Of a stretch of 5,923 nucleotides of DNA, positions 5,743 through 5,923 are shown piece by piece. The stretch comes from Acidimicrobiia bacterium. Lineage in GTDB: Bacteria; Actinomycetota; Acidimicrobiia; IMCC26256; JAENVU01. A program made the position numbers and the translations under genes. The notes under the pieces were generated by a model. The model saw nothing but the letters and a program-made list of their open reading frames with translations. It ran no database searches and had not been told where the DNA came from. The number at the start of each line of letters is the position of its first letter. The stretch's first letter is position 1. Location: NCBI GenBank assembly GCA_016650415.1, contig JAENVU010000260.1:1-5923 (forward strand), read 5' to 3'.

Positions 5743-5923
5743 ATGCGCCCCGTGCTGCGGCTCCTTGCCGTCTCGATGTTGCCGTTGACCGTCCTCGCCG
5801 CGTGCGGGAGCGACTCGGCGAGTGTCGATCTCAGCGGGAAGACGTTCACCCGCGAGACCGGCAAGCGCGCGATCACCATCGATGCGGTGGACAACAACTT
5901 CAAGCCGCAGTTCGTCACCGTGA
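5743..5923 (+). CDS. Cupredoxin-domain lipoprotein, N-terminal part
   Basis: Only the first 60 residues are in the window. The protein opens with a basic end (MRPVLRLL), a hydrophobic core and a lipobox LAAC (Cys21), so a membrane-anchored secreted protein is predicted. After a short linker comes AITIDAVDNNFKPQFVTV, which matches the first strand of plastocyanin-like cupredoxins of the type usually followed by a TVTWxN segment. The copper ligands (His, Cys, His, Met) would lie downstream and cannot be checked. Cupredoxins carry single electrons or bind copper at the cell surface, so it may serve the multicopper oxidase two genes upstream. The ATG has no obvious ribosome binding site; a leaderless message is possible. 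The gap of 85 bases after the SurE gene leaves its own promoter plausible. Confidence 0.8.
   Translation, partial: MRPVLRLLAVSMLPLTVLAACGSDSASVDLSGKTFTRETGKRAITIDAVDNNFKPQFVTV

Noticed and set aside
4052..5788. Long open frame on the plus strand (578 codons)
   Set aside because: It overlaps the end of the oxidase and the whole SurE gene in another frame and is extremely Arg/Pro-rich with no recognisable motif, so it is a composition artefact.

Overview
The window comes from a high-GC bacterium, most likely an actinobacterium. The signs are strong G/C third-position bias, GTG as well as ATG starts, a Tat-exported lipoprotein oxidase, and several genes without a clear Shine-Dalgarno. The gene set would suit Acidimicrobiia or a relative, but nothing here fixes the lineage. 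Genes on the minus strand fill positions 1-2700 and genes on the plus strand fill 2778-5923, diverging from a 77-base gap.

Minus strand, in transcription order: a redoxin gene (2700-2170), a MarR-family regulator (2060-1581), an acetyl-CoA acetyltransferase (thiolase, 1529-360) and an NAD-type short-chain dehydrogenase cut by the window edge (360-1). The last three look like one operon for the final two steps of a beta-oxidation-type pathway, probably controlled by the MarR protein. A candidate promoter with two palindromes lies just upstream of the regulator.

The most notable feature is the redoxin gene. It reads as one continuous 176-residue protein of the AhpC/TSA-like (SelU/PRXL2-related) family only if an in-frame TGA at 2580-2578 is decoded. 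That TGA sits where the family carries the first redox cysteine, giving U-I-P-C. Starting 17 nt after it is an 8-bp hairpin with an AGUU loop whose geometry fits a bacterial SECIS element. I interpret this as a selenocysteine protein that ordinary gene callers would truncate or miss.

Plus strand: a three-domain multicopper oxidase (Tat signal plus lipobox, all four copper motifs, Met/Gly-rich repeats), a lipoprotein joining an N-terminal domain of unknown function to a complete SurE-type phosphatase domain, and the start of a cupredoxin lipoprotein. All three are predicted to be outside the cytoplasmic membrane. The oxidase and the cupredoxin suggest copper-dependent electron transfer or copper detoxification at the cell surface. 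The role of the SurE lipoprotein is unclear.

No tRNA, rRNA, CRISPR array or insertion sequence was seen. All gaps between genes are about 110 bases or shorter.
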